Assembly: GCF_900143215.1 (NCBI RefSeq) | Contig: NZ_FRDM01000018.1 | Span: forward strand, 17,191 to 81,190 | Source: Geodermatophilus obscurus | GTDB taxonomy: Bacteria > Actinomycetota > Actinomycetes > Mycobacteriales > Geodermatophilaceae | Reading direction: 5' to 3' | Length of the DNA: 64,000 bases | Part shown: positions 8,679 through 17,204 of the stretch, in pieces | Numbering within the stretch: the first letter of the stretch is position 1 | Layout: every line of letters begins with the position of its first letter | The notes under the pieces: model-generated | Database searches by the model: none | Seen by the model: the letters and a program-made list of their open reading frames with translations, nothing else | Told to the model about the DNA's origin: nothing | Position numbers and translations under genes: made by a program

Positions 8679-8929
8679 CTCTTCATCTCCGGACCTAGCA
8701 CGCGCCGGGCGTCGGCTTCCCCACCGACTACGGAGCCCGCATGTGCTGACACAGAGAGTAGGGGGACATGCGTGACAGAAGCGATGGAAGAAACGAACAG
8801 GGGGAACGGTCCGTCCTGGGCAGAACTAGACCTATGTAGCCGTATCGACATGTGCCTGGGCGCGTCGTCGACGACACGTCCCGACCCGGTCACGGATTGT
8901 CGACACATCGATGCTCCGTCGCGCTACGG

Positions 8930-9760
8930 TCACCGGTCGCGCGCGGCCCGCCCCAGCTCCACCGAGCGGGCGTGCGCCGCCTCGATGGCGGCGATGAGCG
9001 CCGCACGCACGCTGTGCCGCTCCAGCTCCCGGATGGCGGCGATCGTCGTCCCGCCGGGGCTGGTGACCGCCTCCCGCAGCTGCACCGGGTGCTCACCGGA
9101 GTCGCGCAGCATGACCGCCGAGCCCAGCGCGGTCTGCACGATGAGGTCCGCGGCCAGGTCGCGCGGCAGGCCCAGCAGGATGCCGGCGTCGACCATCGCC
9201 TCGACCAGGTAGAAGAAGTACGCCGGGCCGCTGCCCGACAGCGCCGTGACGGCGTCCTGCTGGGCCTCCGGCACCCGCCGCACCCGCCCGACGGCGGCCA
9301 GCAGCGTCTCGGCCTCGTCCAGGTGCCCCTCGTCGGCGTGCGCCCCGGCCGAGAGCACGCTCATCCCCTCGTCGACCAGCGCCGGGGTGTTGGGCATGAC
9401 CCGGACGACGGGGACGCCCGCGGGCAGGGCGGCCTCGATGGTGGCCGTCGGGACGCCGGCGGCGACCGACACCACCAGGTGACCGGGGTCCACCGAGCCC
9501 GCCAGGGACCCCAGCAGCGTGCCGATGTCCTGCGGCTTGACCGCGAGCAGCAGCACCCGCGCCCGGGAGGCGGCCTCGGCCAGCCCCAGCACCGGGACGC
9601 CGTAGCGCGCGGTCAGCTCCGCGGCCCGCTCCGGGTGCCGCTCGCAGACGACGATCCCGTCGGCCCCGCCGCGGCGGACGAGGCCGGAGATCAGGGCCTC
9701 CCCGATCTTGCCGCCACCGATGATGGCCAGCCCGGAGCGGCCGGCGCCCCCGGCGCTCAC
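8930..9760 (-). CDS. proC: Pyrroline-5-carboxylate reductase
   Basis: Last step of proline synthesis: NAD(P)H reduction of pyrroline-5-carboxylate. 276 residues with the Rossmann start LAIIGGGKIGEALISGL, the segment VMPNTPALVDEGMS and the family signature ALSGSGPAYFFYLVEAM followed by TSPGGTTIAAI. GTG start at 9760 overlaps the stop codon of the upstream gene (GTGA, 9757-9760), so translation is coupled. The distance of about 250 nt to the downstream HTH gene suggests that gene has its own promoter. Homologue by position: Rv0500. Confidence 0.95.
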   Translation of the reverse strand: MSAGGAGRSGLAIIGGGKIGEALISGLVRRGGADGIVVCERHPERAAELTARYGVPVLGLAEAASRARVLLLAVKPQDIGTLLGSLAGSVDPGHLVVSVAAGVPTATIEAALPAGVPVVRVMPNTPALVDEGMSVLSAGAHADEGHLDEAETLLAAVGRVRRVPEAQQDAVTALSGSGPAYFFYLVEAMVDAGILLGLPRDLAADLIVQTALGSAVMLRDSGEHPVQLREAVTSPGGTTIAAIRELERHSVRAALIAAIEAAHARSVELGRAARDR

Positions 9761-10446
9761 GACCGGCCCTCCGCGCGACGCACGGCGGGAACCGGGGCAC
9801 CCGAGCGCAGGACCACCCGCACCCGGTACCCGCCGGCGACCAGCCGGCGCTGCTGCTCGCTGCGGACCTGCCACGGCATGACGTACTCCCAGCTGTCGGG
9901 GACTCGTTCGTTCCAGGCGGCGCGCTCGCCGGCGAGGGCGACCAGGCGCGGGTCGGTCGTGCCGACGCCGGGGCGCCCGGCCCCGCTCATCAGCACCTCG
10001 AGGCAGCGCACGAAGGCCAGGTCGGCGGCCGCGCCCCGCCCGCCGGTGAGCCGCACCCGGCCGCCGGCCAGCGCGTGGCAGCGCTCCTCCGCGGCGGGGT
10101 CGGCCGCGCGGACCACCACGGTCACCGGGCCGGTCTCGGCGGCCAGGGCGTCCACCGCGGCGGGGTCGCCGTCCAGCGCCACGTCCAGGCCGGCACCGGC
10201 GGCGGCGCGGGCCACTCCGGCGGCCGCGCCGCCCAGCCGGTCGACGGGGACGGTGAGCTCGCAGGCGCCCGCCAGCCCGGCGCCGGCCACCCGGGCGACG
10301 AGGTCGCGCAGCTCGGCGGCGGCGTCCGCGGCGGGCGGGTGCTCGAGGGCGACCGCGCACCCCGCTGCAGTGGCGTCGGCGGCGGCACGGACCGGGTCGG
10401 CGACCCGCGGGCCGGCGCCGGGGAGGACGTCGAGCAGGCGGCGCAC
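9757..10446 (-). CDS. Proline-dehydrogenase-like protein, reduced barrel
   Basis: 229 residues, shorter than a normal monofunctional PRODH (about 300). The C-terminal half keeps traces of the family: VGTTDPRLVALA resembles the ATHDxRLI block and WEYVMPWQVRSEQQRRLVAGGYRVRVVL resembles the QMLYGIR...VRVYVPYG block. The lysine-bearing RLVKGAY segment is replaced by RLTGGRG. FAD binding and activity are therefore doubtful. It is translationally coupled to proC by a 4-nt GTGA overlap, which points to a role in proline metabolism, perhaps regulatory. The relationship is my reading of weak similarity. Confidence 0.6.
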   Translation of the reverse strand: MRRLLDVLPGAGPRVADPVRAAADATAAGCAVALEHPPAADAAAELRDLVARVAGAGLAGACELTVPVDRLGGAAAGVARAAAGAGLDVALDGDPAAVDALAAETGPVTVVVRAADPAAEERCHALAGGRVRLTGGRGAAADLAFVRCLEVLMSGAGRPGVGTTDPRLVALAGERAAWNERVPDSWEYVMPWQVRSEQQRRLVAGGYRVRVVLRSGAPVPAVRRAEGRS

Positions 10447-10529
10447 CGGGCTGTGATCCGTGCACGCACGGGGTCGAACCTAGTGCTCGGGGCGTGTGTG
10501 CTCCTCAGGGGCGGGGTAGCCGCCGCCGC

Positions 10530-11090
10530 ATGGCTGACGAACTCGACGGGTTGAAGGTGGCCGTCCTCGCGACCGACGGCGTGGAGCAGGTGGAGCTCGA
10601 CCGGCCCTGGCAGGCGCTCGACGAGGCCGGCGCCCAGCCGGAGCTGGTGTCGCTCGAGGCCGGTGAGATCACCGCCTACCAGCACATCGACAAGGGCGAC
10701 ACCAAGAAGGTGGACGCGGTCGTCAGCTCGACCGACCCCGACGAGTACGGCGCGCTGGTGCTGCCCGGCGGCGTCATCAACGGCGACTTCATCCGCGCCG
10801 ACGCCGACGCCGTGGCCTTCGTCAAGGCGTTCTTCGACGCGGGCAAGCCGGTGGCGGCGATCTGCCACGCCGGATGGGTGCTCGCCGAGGCCGACGTCGT
10901 CCGCGGGCGGAGGATGACCTCCTGGCCCTCGCTGCGGACCGACCTGCGCAACGCCGGCGCGACGTGGGTGGACGAGGAGGTCGTCGTCGACGGCAACCTG
11001 GTGACCAGCCGCAACCCCGACGACCTCGACGCGTTCACCGCCGCGATCGTCGAGCAGTTCGCCGCCGAGCCGGTCGACGACGAGGACTGA
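10530..11090 (+). CDS. DJ-1/PfpI family type 1 glutamine amidotransferase-like protein
   Basis: 186 residues with the nucleophile elbow AAICHAGWVLAEA (Cys) and acidic residues typical of the PfpI/YhbO branch (VEQVELDRPWQAL, LVLPGGVINGD, GRRMTSWPSLRTDLRNAGATWVDEEVVVDGNLVTSRNPDDLDAF). Such proteins act as stress-related hydrolases or in glycation repair; the substrate here is not visible. ATG 10530 was chosen because the family homology begins there; GTG 10494 would add 12 basic residues. It is transcribed away from the proC operon. Confidence 0.87.
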   Translation: MADELDGLKVAVLATDGVEQVELDRPWQALDEAGAQPELVSLEAGEITAYQHIDKGDTKKVDAVVSSTDPDEYGALVLPGGVINGDFIRADADAVAFVKAFFDAGKPVAAICHAGWVLAEADVVRGRRMTSWPSLRTDLRNAGATWVDEEVVVDGNLVTSRNPDDLDAFTAAIVEQFAAEPVDDED

Positions 11091-11099
11091 GGCCGGCGA

Positions 11100-11214
11100 C
11101 CCCTCTGGGAGGTAGGAGGACCCCCTCCTCCCACCCCTCGCGGGCTCGGGGCGGTGCCCGGACGGGGCCGGCGGCGGGACCCGGAGGGGCCGAGCGTGGG
11201 GAAAGGGCGGTCCG
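11100..11214. repeat. Divergent member of the stop-proximal repeat family, copy 3
   Basis: A GC-rich spacer between convergent genes containing GGAGGACCCCCTCC and GGCGGCGGGACCCGG, ending in GGCGGTCCG directly at the stop codon of the minus-strand gene (11215-11217). The arms are less regular than in other copies. Confidence 0.45.
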
Positions 11215-12018
11215 TCAGCCGGTGGCGAGCAGGCCCGCGGCCGGCGCGATGGTGAGCAGGGTCCCGGCGAAGACCAGCACCGCCACCAGCCGGGCGCCGA
11301 CCGGCTCCCGGTCCTGACGCTGCCGCCACGCACCGACGCCGCCGACCAGCCCGGCCACCGCGACCGGGGCCAGGAGGACGGCCAGGTAGGGCAGCTGCTG
11401 CCAGAGCACGGTGAACAGGAAGTAGATGCCGACGCCGGCGGCCAGCGCCAGCACCAGCTCGCCGCCGAAGCGCAGCCAGGCCATCGCGCCCTCGCGGGGA
11501 GCGAGGCCGTCGTCCTCGAGCAGCGGCGGGTCGTCGGCCCGGACCACGGGGATCGGGCCGGTCCGCGGGCCGGGAGCGGCGGTCCCCCGCTCGCGGGGCG
11601 GCCGCTCCCGCGACCGGTCCTCCCGCGACCGGTCCTCCCGCACGGCCCCGTCGCGCGCGGCCCCGGGCGCGGTCGCACCCGGGACGCCGGGCTTGCGCGA
11701 GGGCCGCAGGCCGGGGATGGCCGCGGTGGAGGGTTCCGGCTGCCGGCGTCCGGCCCGCCGGTCGCCCCGCGGTGCGGCGGAGGCGCCGTCCCCGGTCCGG
11801 TCGCTGGCCCGCCGGCCGAACTCCGGCCGGTCGGCCACCCGCCCGGTGTCCCCCGTGCCGCGCTGGCGGACGCCGGTGTCCTCGAGCTCGTCCCCTCGCC
11901 GACGCCGTCCGCGGGTCGGTGACTCGACCCCGGCCTCGCGCAGGATGTCGGCGAGCGGACGGCCGCCGGTCTCCGGGTCGCGGCGTGCCTCGCCGCGGCT
12001 GCCGGGAGGAGTGCTCAT
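11215..12018 (-). CDS. Membrane protein with long disordered N-terminus (Rv0497-like)
   Basis: 267 residues. About 165 are hydrophilic and low-complexity, rich in Arg, Pro and Gly with repeated [14 protein letters not shown] units, followed by a hydrophobic C-terminal half with three predicted helices ([59 protein letters not shown]). No enzymatic motif. The ATG overlaps the stop of the exopolyphosphatase gene by 4 nt (ATGA, 12015-12018). The ppx-membrane protein pair is conserved in actinobacteria (Rv0496-Rv0497). Function unknown. Confidence 0.8.
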   Translation of the reverse strand: MSTPPGSRGEARRDPETGGRPLADILREAGVESPTRGRRRRGDELEDTGVRQRGTGDTGRVADRPEFGRRASDRTGDGASAAPRGDRRAGRRQPEPSTAAIPGLRPSRKPGVPGATAPGAARDGAVREDRSREDRSRERPPRERGTAAPGPRTGPIPVVRADDPPLLEDDGLAPREGAMAWLRFGGELVLALAAGVGIYFLFTVLWQQLPYLAVLLAPVAVAGLVGGVGAWRQRQDREPVGARLVAVLVFAGTLLTIAPAAGLLATG

Positions 12019-12977
12019 CTCTCGTCCTCCAACGAGTCCAGTCGCCGGAGGATGACGCCCTCCCGCAGCGCCCACGGGCAAATCCGCACGGACGGTACGT
12101 CCAGCGCCCGCATGGCGGCCCGCGCCACGACGGCACCCCCGGGGATCTGGTGGGCCCGGTCGGGCGACACGCCCTGCAGCTCGGCCAGCGCGGAGGACTC
12201 GATGCGGGCGACGAACCCGAGCAGCTGCACCAGCCCCTCCCGGGTCAGCTGGCGCGGGGCGCGCAGGCCGGCGGAGTAGGGCGCCGCGCCGGTCAACCGG
12301 GCCAGCGTCCGGAACGTCTTGGAGGTCGCCGCCACCAGGTCCGGCGGGCCGCCGGCCAGCAGCTTCTTCGCCGCGGGCTCGAGCAGGTCGGCGGCGTGCT
12401 CGTCGAGCTCGGCGAGGGCGTGCAGGTCCGGGCGCCCGCCGGTGCGCGCCTCGGGCAGGAAGCGCCGGGTCACCCGGCCGGCGCCCAGCGGGAGCGACAG
12501 CGCGACGTCGGGGTCCTCGTCGAAGCCGCTGGCCAGTTCCAGCGATCCGCCGCCGATGTCCAACACCAGCAGCCGCCCGGCGCTCCACCCGAACCACCGG
12601 CGGACGGCGAGGAAGGTCAGCCGCGCCTCCTCCTCGCCGCTGGTCACCTGCAGCTCCACGCCGGTCCTGTCCCGCACCCGCTCCAGCACGTCCATGCCGT
12701 TGCGGGCGTCGCGGATGGCGGAGGTGACCAGCGCCAGCACCTCGTCGCAGCCCTGCTTCTCGGCCTGCTCGCACGCCTTGCGCACGGCCTTGAGCAGCGC
12801 CTTCTCGCCGTCCTTGGACAGCAGGTCGTCGTCGCCGACGTGCTCGGCGAGGCGCAGCAGCCAGCGGTCGTCGTGCTGCGGGGTCGGGTGACCGCCGCGA
12901 TGGGCGGAGACCACGAGCAGGTGCACGGTGTTCGAGCCGACGTCCAGCACCCCGAGCCTCATGCGGTCAGTCTGCAT
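12015..12977 (-). CDS. Ppx/GppA family exopolyphosphatase
   Basis: 320 residues of the ASKHA-fold phosphatase family that removes terminal phosphate from polyphosphate or pppGpp. Phosphate-1 motif [16 protein letters not shown] at the start, [11 protein letters not shown] in the middle and phosphate-2 motif [16 protein letters not shown]. It is the short type without the C-terminal helical/HD domain, like M. tuberculosis Ppx1 (Rv0496). ATG 12977 is preceded by GGAGG; ATG 12962 is an alternative. With RegX3-SenX3, PhoU and Pst in the same window it belongs to phosphate economy (inference). Confidence 0.9.
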   Translation of the reverse strand: MQTDRMRLGVLDVGSNTVHLLVVSAHRGGHPTPQHDDRWLLRLAEHVGDDDLLSKDGEKALLKAVRKACEQAEKQGCDEVLALVTSAIRDARNGMDVLERVRDRTGVELQVTSGEEEARLTFLAVRRWFGWSAGRLLVLDIGGGSLELASGFDEDPDVALSLPLGAGRVTRRFLPEARTGGRPDLHALAELDEHAADLLEPAAKKLLAGGPPDLVAATSKTFRTLARLTGAAPYSAGLRAPRQLTREGLVQLLGFVARIESSALAELQGVSPDRAHQIPGGAVVARAAMRALDVPSVRICPWALREGVILRRLDSLEDER

Positions 12978-12983
12978 GGCCGC

Positions 12984-13069
12984 CTCCAGGGGCTCGCGCC
13001 GAGCGGAGCGAGAGAGAGCACCCGCTCCTCCCCGACCCTCGCAAGCTCGGGCCGGGACCCTGGAGCGGG
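12984..13069. repeat. Inverted repeat between ppx and the cysteine-cluster gene, copy 4
   Basis: Arms CTCCAGGG (12984-12991) and CCCTGGAG (13058-13065), with an inner hairpin CCCGCTCC (13021-13028) and GGAGCGGG (13062-13069) around a core CCCTCGCAAGCTCGGG. The core resembles the dispersed stop-proximal repeat, but this copy lies between divergent genes, near start codons. Confidence 0.5.
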
Positions 13070-13103
13070 CAGGAGCCGGAGGTCCCTTCTCTACGCTGGA
13101 CGG

Positions 13104-13907
13104 GTGCACGACGTCCCGCCCGAGGTGCCGCTGGACTTCGCCCGCGAGTGGGTCGAGTTCCCCGACCCGGCTGACCCGCACCACGTCGTCCGGGCCGACC
13201 TGACCTGGCTGTCGTCCGCCTGGACCTGCGTCTTCGGCCGCGGTTGCGCCGGCGTCGTCGAGGGCCGCCCGGACGACGGCTGCTGCAGCCACGGGGCCTT
13301 CTTCGCCGACGAGGACGACCTGGCCCGCGTCACCGCCGCCGTCGCCGACCTCCCCGACGAGGACTGGCAGCTGGCCCCCGTGGGCCGCAGCGCCTGGACC
13401 GAGGAGGACGACGCCGACGAGCACGAAGGTGGCGTGCGCTCGCTGCGCACCCGCCTGGTCGACGGCGCCTGCGTCTTCCTCAACCGGCCCGGCTTCCCCG
13501 GCGGCACCGGCTGCGCGCTGCACCGGATGGCGCTGCGCGAGGGGCTGCACCCGCTGCTCACCAAGCCCGACGTCTGCTGGCAGCTGCCGGTGCGCCGCGA
13601 GCAGGAGCAGGTCGAGCGCGCCGACGGCACGACGGTGCTGGTGTCGAGCATCGGCGAGTTCGACCGCCGCGGCTGGGGCCCCGGCGGGCACGACCTGCAC
13701 TGGTGGTGCACCGGCTCCCCGGCGGCGCACGTCTCCGCCGAGCCGCTCGTGGTCACCTACGCCGGGGAGCTCACCGCCCTCCTGGGGACGGCGGCCTACG
13801 CGGAGCTGCGGCGGCTGACCGAGGAGCGCCTGGACCGGGGCCTGGTCGCCCCGCACCCGGCCAGCCCGGCACCCGTGCCGGTGACGCTGCACCGCCGTCG
13901 TCCCTGA
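13104..13907 (+). CDS. Cysteine-cluster protein of unknown function
   Basis: 267 residues, with a cluster [28 protein letters not shown] near residues 34-61 and further cysteines in [12 protein letters not shown] and PDVCWQLPV. The spacing recalls the YkgJ/DUF3109 type of metal or Fe-S-binding clusters, but I cannot assign a family with certainty. The GTG start at 13104 follows a -10-like TACGCT (13092-13097) by six nt, so the mRNA is probably leaderless. It is divergent from ppx. Confidence 0.72.
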   Translation: MHDVPPEVPLDFAREWVEFPDPADPHHVVRADLTWLSSAWTCVFGRGCAGVVEGRPDDGCCSHGAFFADEDDLARVTAAVADLPDEDWQLAPVGRSAWTEEDDADEHEGGVRSLRTRLVDGACVFLNRPGFPGGTGCALHRMALREGLHPLLTKPDVCWQLPVRREQEQVERADGTTVLVSSIGEFDRRGWGPGGHDLHWWCTGSPAAHVSAEPLVVTYAGELTALLGTAAYAELRRLTEERLDRGLVAPHPASPAPVPVTLHRRRP

Positions 13908-14002
13908 ACGTCCACCCGATCGGAGGTCCGGCAGCACCGACCCGGCCACGCTGCGCCACTACCCTCTCCCCCGACTGACCGACGAGCGGACGGCGGGGAG
14001 CA

Positions 14003-16177
14003 GTGGACGAGGAGCGCGCGCCGGCGGCCCCGCCCCCGGCCGGGGAGCGCACCACGGCCGCCGCCGCGCGCCCCGACAACGCCTTCTTCGCGCTGGTCCG
14101 CATCCCGGTCTTCCGCCGGCTGTGGGCGGCGATCGCCGTCTCCAGCCTCGGCGACTGGCTGGGCCTGCTGGCCACCACGGCCATGGCCCAGCAGCTCACC
14201 CGCGAGGAGTCCCTCGCGGTGCAGGGCGCCGCGATCTCCGGCGTCATCCTCACCCGGCTGCTGCCCGACCTGGTGCTGGGCCCGCTGGCCGGAGCGCTGG
14301 CCGACCGGCTGGACCGGCGGACGACGGTCGTCGTCGGGGAGCTGCTGGCGCTCGCGCTGTACCTGTCCATCGCGGTCACCTACGAGCTGACCTGGCTCTA
14401 CGTCGCGCAGTTCCTCGTCGAGGCGGTCGGGCTGTTCACCAACCCGGCCAAGCAGGCGATGTGGGTGTCGATCGTGCCTCGCGAGCGGCTCGCCGTGGCC
14501 AACCAGGTCTCGCTGTTCTCCGTGTACGGCGCCGTCCCCGTCGCCGCCCTGGTGTTCGCCCTGATGTCGACGGTCAGCCGGCTGGTCGGCGAGGGCGACG
14601 GCAGCGAGGCCCGGACGGCGATCGTCGTCGCGCTCGTCGTCAACGCCGGCACCTTCGGCCTGAGCGCGGCCACCGTGTTCCTCTCCCGCCGGCTCATCCC
14701 GGGCACGCCGGTCGACCGGGACGGCGGGCAGCGCAACGTGCTGTCGCTGGTCGTGGAGGGCGTGGCCTTCCTGCGCGGGCAGCCGTTCATGCGCGCCCTC
14801 TACGTGGGTGTCATCGGCGCGTTCGGCGCCGGCGGCCTCACCGTCGGGGTCGCCCAGCTGTACGTGGCCACGCTGCGCGCCGGCGCGGCCGGCTACTCGG
14901 TCGTGTTCGGCGTCGTCTTCACCGGCCTGGCCATCGGCATGCTGGCCGGCCCCCGGATCCTGCCCACGGTGCCGCGGCGCAGCGTGTTCACGCACGCCAT
15001 CGGGCTGGCCGGGGTGGCCCTGCTGGTGATGTCCCTGCTGCGGGACTTCGTGCTGGCCACCGCCGCGGCGTTCTGCGTGGGCCTGTTCGCCGGCGTCAGC
15101 TGGATCATCGGCTACACGCTGATCGGCTTCGAGGTGGAGGACCGGCTGCGCGGCCGCGTCTTCGCCTTCGTCATCTCCTCGGTGCGCATCGTCCTGCTCC
15201 TGGCGGTGGCGGTCGGCCCGGGCCTGGCGGGGCTGCTCGGCACCCACGACGTCCGCCTGGGCGACCTGGTGCTCACCCTGACCGGCCCCGGCCTGACGCT
15301 GCTGGTGGGCGGGGTGATCGCCCTGGGGGTGAGCGCCTACGCCACCCGCCAGGTGGTGCCGGCGCGCTCGCGCACGCGGTTCCGCGACGTGCTCCGGCTG
15401 CTGTGGGGCCGCTCGGACCTGTTCTCGGCCGCCTCCAGCGGCGTGGGGCTGTTCGTCGTCGTCGAGGGGGCCGACCGCGAGCTCACCCGCCGCTACACCG
15501 CGGAGCTGGCGCAGGTGCTGCGCGACTGCGGCTGCCCGGTCGAGGTCACCTCCGAGCCCAGCGACACCCAGCTGGGCCGGCAGGTGCGCGGCCTGCTCTT
15601 CCCGCCTCGGCACGGCTCGGGCACCGGCTTCCCGGAGCCGGAGCCGGCCGTCGACGACACCGGCAGCCCGGTCGGGGCGCACACCGCCGCGCTGCTGGCC
15701 GCCGCCGACCGCGCGCAGCACGTCGCGACGGTGATCCGCCCGGCCCTCGAGCGCAGACGGGTGGTGGTCAACACCCACTACGTGGACACCTCGATCGCGT
15801 TCCACGGCGCCGGCCAGGGGCTGGACGCCGACCGCATCTTCCGGACGTCGCTGTGGGCCACCCGCGGGCTGCTGCCGGACCTCACCGTCGTCGTCGACTC
15901 CCCCGTCACCTGCGCTCCCGCGGACGCGGACGCCGAGGCGGTGCGCCGCGCCTTCCTCGCCCAGGCCGAGGCCGCGCCGGACCGCTACGTCGTCGTCCCG
16001 GGGGAGCTGCTGGACGCCGACGGCGGGGAGGGGCTGGTCTCCCCCGTCGTCCGCCGGCGGCTGGCCACCCTGGTGGCCACGCGCTACCCGCCCTCCGCCG
16101 CGGACTCCGCGGTGCCCGCGGCGCCGGGCGCGGCCTCGACCGCTGCCGCGGAACGGGCCGGTCGCTCCGTAGGCTGA
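14003..16177 (+). CDS. MFS transporter fused to a degenerate thymidylate kinase domain
   Basis: 724 residues. Residues 25-445 form an MFS-like transporter (GDWLGLLATTAMAQQL, GPLAGALADRLDRRTTVV, paired six-helix halves). Residues 478-690 align with dTMP kinase: EPSDTQLGRQVRGLLF, ADRAQHVATVIRPALE, YVDTSIAFHGAGQGLDADRI, LWATRGLLPDLTVVVD. The nucleotide-binding loop is lost: FVVVEGADRELTRRY stands where EGxDGxGKST belongs, and the catalytic DRY reads NTHY. Intact MFS/dTMP-kinase fusions occur in actinobacteria; this kinase half is probably inactive and may be a regulatory or structural domain. GTG start behind GGGGAG. Confidence 0.85.
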   Translation: MDEERAPAAPPPAGERTTAAAARPDNAFFALVRIPVFRRLWAAIAVSSLGDWLGLLATTAMAQQLTREESLAVQGAAISGVILTRLLPDLVLGPLAGALADRLDRRTTVVVGELLALALYLSIAVTYELTWLYVAQFLVEAVGLFTNPAKQAMWVSIVPRERLAVANQVSLFSVYGAVPVAALVFALMSTVSRLVGEGDGSEARTAIVVALVVNAGTFGLSAATVFLSRRLIPGTPVDRDGGQRNVLSLVVEGVAFLRGQPFMRALYVGVIGAFGAGGLTVGVAQLYVATLRAGAAGYSVVFGVVFTGLAIGMLAGPRILPTVPRRSVFTHAIGLAGVALLVMSLLRDFVLATAAAFCVGLFAGVSWIIGYTLIGFEVEDRLRGRVFAFVISSVRIVLLLAVAVGPGLAGLLGTHDVRLGDLVLTLTGPGLTLLVGGVIALGVSAYATRQVVPARSRTRFRDVLRLLWGRSDLFSAASSGVGLFVVVEGADRELTRRYTAELAQVLRDCGCPVEVTSEPSDTQLGRQVRGLLFPPRHGSGTGFPEPEPAVDDTGSPVGAHTAALLAAADRAQHVATVIRPALERRRVVVNTHYVDTSIAFHGAGQGLDADRIFRTSLWATRGLLPDLTVVVDSPVTCAPADADAEAVRRAFLAQAEAAPDRYVVVPGELLDADGGEGLVSPVVRRRLATLVATRYPPSAADSAVPAAPGAASTAAAERAGRSVG

Positions 16178-16181
16178 CCGG

Positions 16182-17027
16182 GTGGACGAGCGCACCGGCT
16201 GGACGGCCGAGGACACCGAGGACGTCGTCTGCTGCCTGTGCCGGGTGCCCGGCACGCTGGTGCACGACGTCGCCCCGTTCGGCGTGGTCCGCTGCCCGCA
16301 GTGCGAACTCGTCTTCACCAGCCCGCGGCTGCGCCCCGAGGCGCTGCAGCGGATCTACGACGACGCCGGCTACTTCGAGGGCGGCGTCTACGGCTCCGCC
16401 GTCTCCACCGACGCGGCGCCCTCGATCGAGACGCGCCTCTCCCCGGCGATGCTGCTGCAGCGCACCTGGACGGCGGGCCGGCTCGCCCTGATCGACCGGG
16501 AGCGGGGCGGCCCGGCGGCGGGCGGGCGGCTGCTGGAGGTCGGCGCGGGCTACGGCCTGTTCCTCGCCGCGGCCCGCGAGGCGGGGTGGACGACGTCCGG
16601 CGTCGAGCTCTCCCGCACCGGGGCCAAGCACGCCCAGGACACCCTGGGGCTCGACGTGTTCTGCGGCCAGCTCGAGGAGGCGCCGTTGACCCCCGGCTCC
16701 GACGTCGTCTGCGCCTGGGACACCGTCGAGCACGTGCCCGACCCGCTGTCGTTCTGGCGGACGGTGCGCGCACAGGTCGCCGACGACGGCGTGGTCCTGT
16801 TCTCGACGCCCTACGTCTCCTCGCTGCCGGCGCGGCTGCTCGGCACCCGCTGGTGGACGCTCAAGCCGACCGAGCACATCTGGCACTTCACCCCGCGCAC
16901 CCACGCGTTGCTGCTGGCCCGGGCCGGGCTGGCGCTGACCCGGGTCGTGCGCAACCCGCTGGCCCCGGCCAACGCGGGGCGGCTGGACTCCCTGGTCGGC
17001 GTCGCCCGGCCGATCCCGGACGCCTAG
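16182..17027 (+). CDS. Class I SAM-dependent methyltransferase with N-terminal zinc ribbon
   Basis: 281 residues. The N-terminal CCLCRVPG...RCPQCELVFTSPRL is a four-Cys zinc ribbon, followed by a methyltransferase core with motif I LLEVGAGYGLFLAAAREAGW and motif II CAWDTVEHVPDPL. The layout matches the 'methyltransferase domain with zinc-binding head' family often found with sugar or glycan genes; the substrate is not visible. Four nt follow the upstream stop. A TAGGCT -10 candidate ends two nt before that stop codon is complete and lies six nt before GTG 16182, so this gene may also have its own leaderless promoter. Confidence 0.83.
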   Translation: MDERTGWTAEDTEDVVCCLCRVPGTLVHDVAPFGVVRCPQCELVFTSPRLRPEALQRIYDDAGYFEGGVYGSAVSTDAAPSIETRLSPAMLLQRTWTAGRLALIDRERGGPAAGGRLLEVGAGYGLFLAAAREAGWTTSGVELSRTGAKHAQDTLGLDVFCGQLEEAPLTPGSDVVCAWDTVEHVPDPLSFWRTVRAQVADDGVVLFSTPYVSSLPARLLGTRWWTLKPTEHIWHFTPRTHALLLARAGLALTRVVRNPLAPANAGRLDSLVGVARPIPDA

Positions 17028-17087
17028 TCCCGGGTCCTGTCGGCCCCTGCAGGGTCCCGCCGCAGGCCCTGTCCCGAGGCTCGCTGG

Positions 17088-17204
17088 CCCCCTGCAGGGT
17101 CCCGCCGCGAGCCTGCGAGTGGCGGGGGGCAGGGGGCAGGGGGTCCTCTCACGAGGGGTGAGGAGGACGGGGTCCTTCAACGGTGGGGGGCAGGGGGTCC
17201 TTCA
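17088..17204. repeat. Stop-proximal stem-loop repeat, copy 5
   Basis: The clearest copy. Arms CCCCCTGC (17088-17095) and GCAGGGGG (17129-17136) enclose CCCGCC, GAGCCTGCGAG and GGCGGG. It is followed by two partial units, each ending in GGGGTCCTTC or GGGGGTCCTTC, the last one abutting the stop codon of the GlxA-type regulator (17205-17207). A truncated unit precedes it at 17048-17062. It lies between convergent genes. Confidence 0.75.

Noticed and set aside
11772..13907. 711-codon plus-strand frame across ppx
   Set aside because: Only 13104-13907 is coding; upstream is antisense to ppx and the membrane protein gene.
17048..17204. Clustered GC-rich repeats considered as an insertion sequence end or attachment site
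   Set aside because: No transposase, integrase or target duplication nearby; the same stem-loop recurs after many stop codons.
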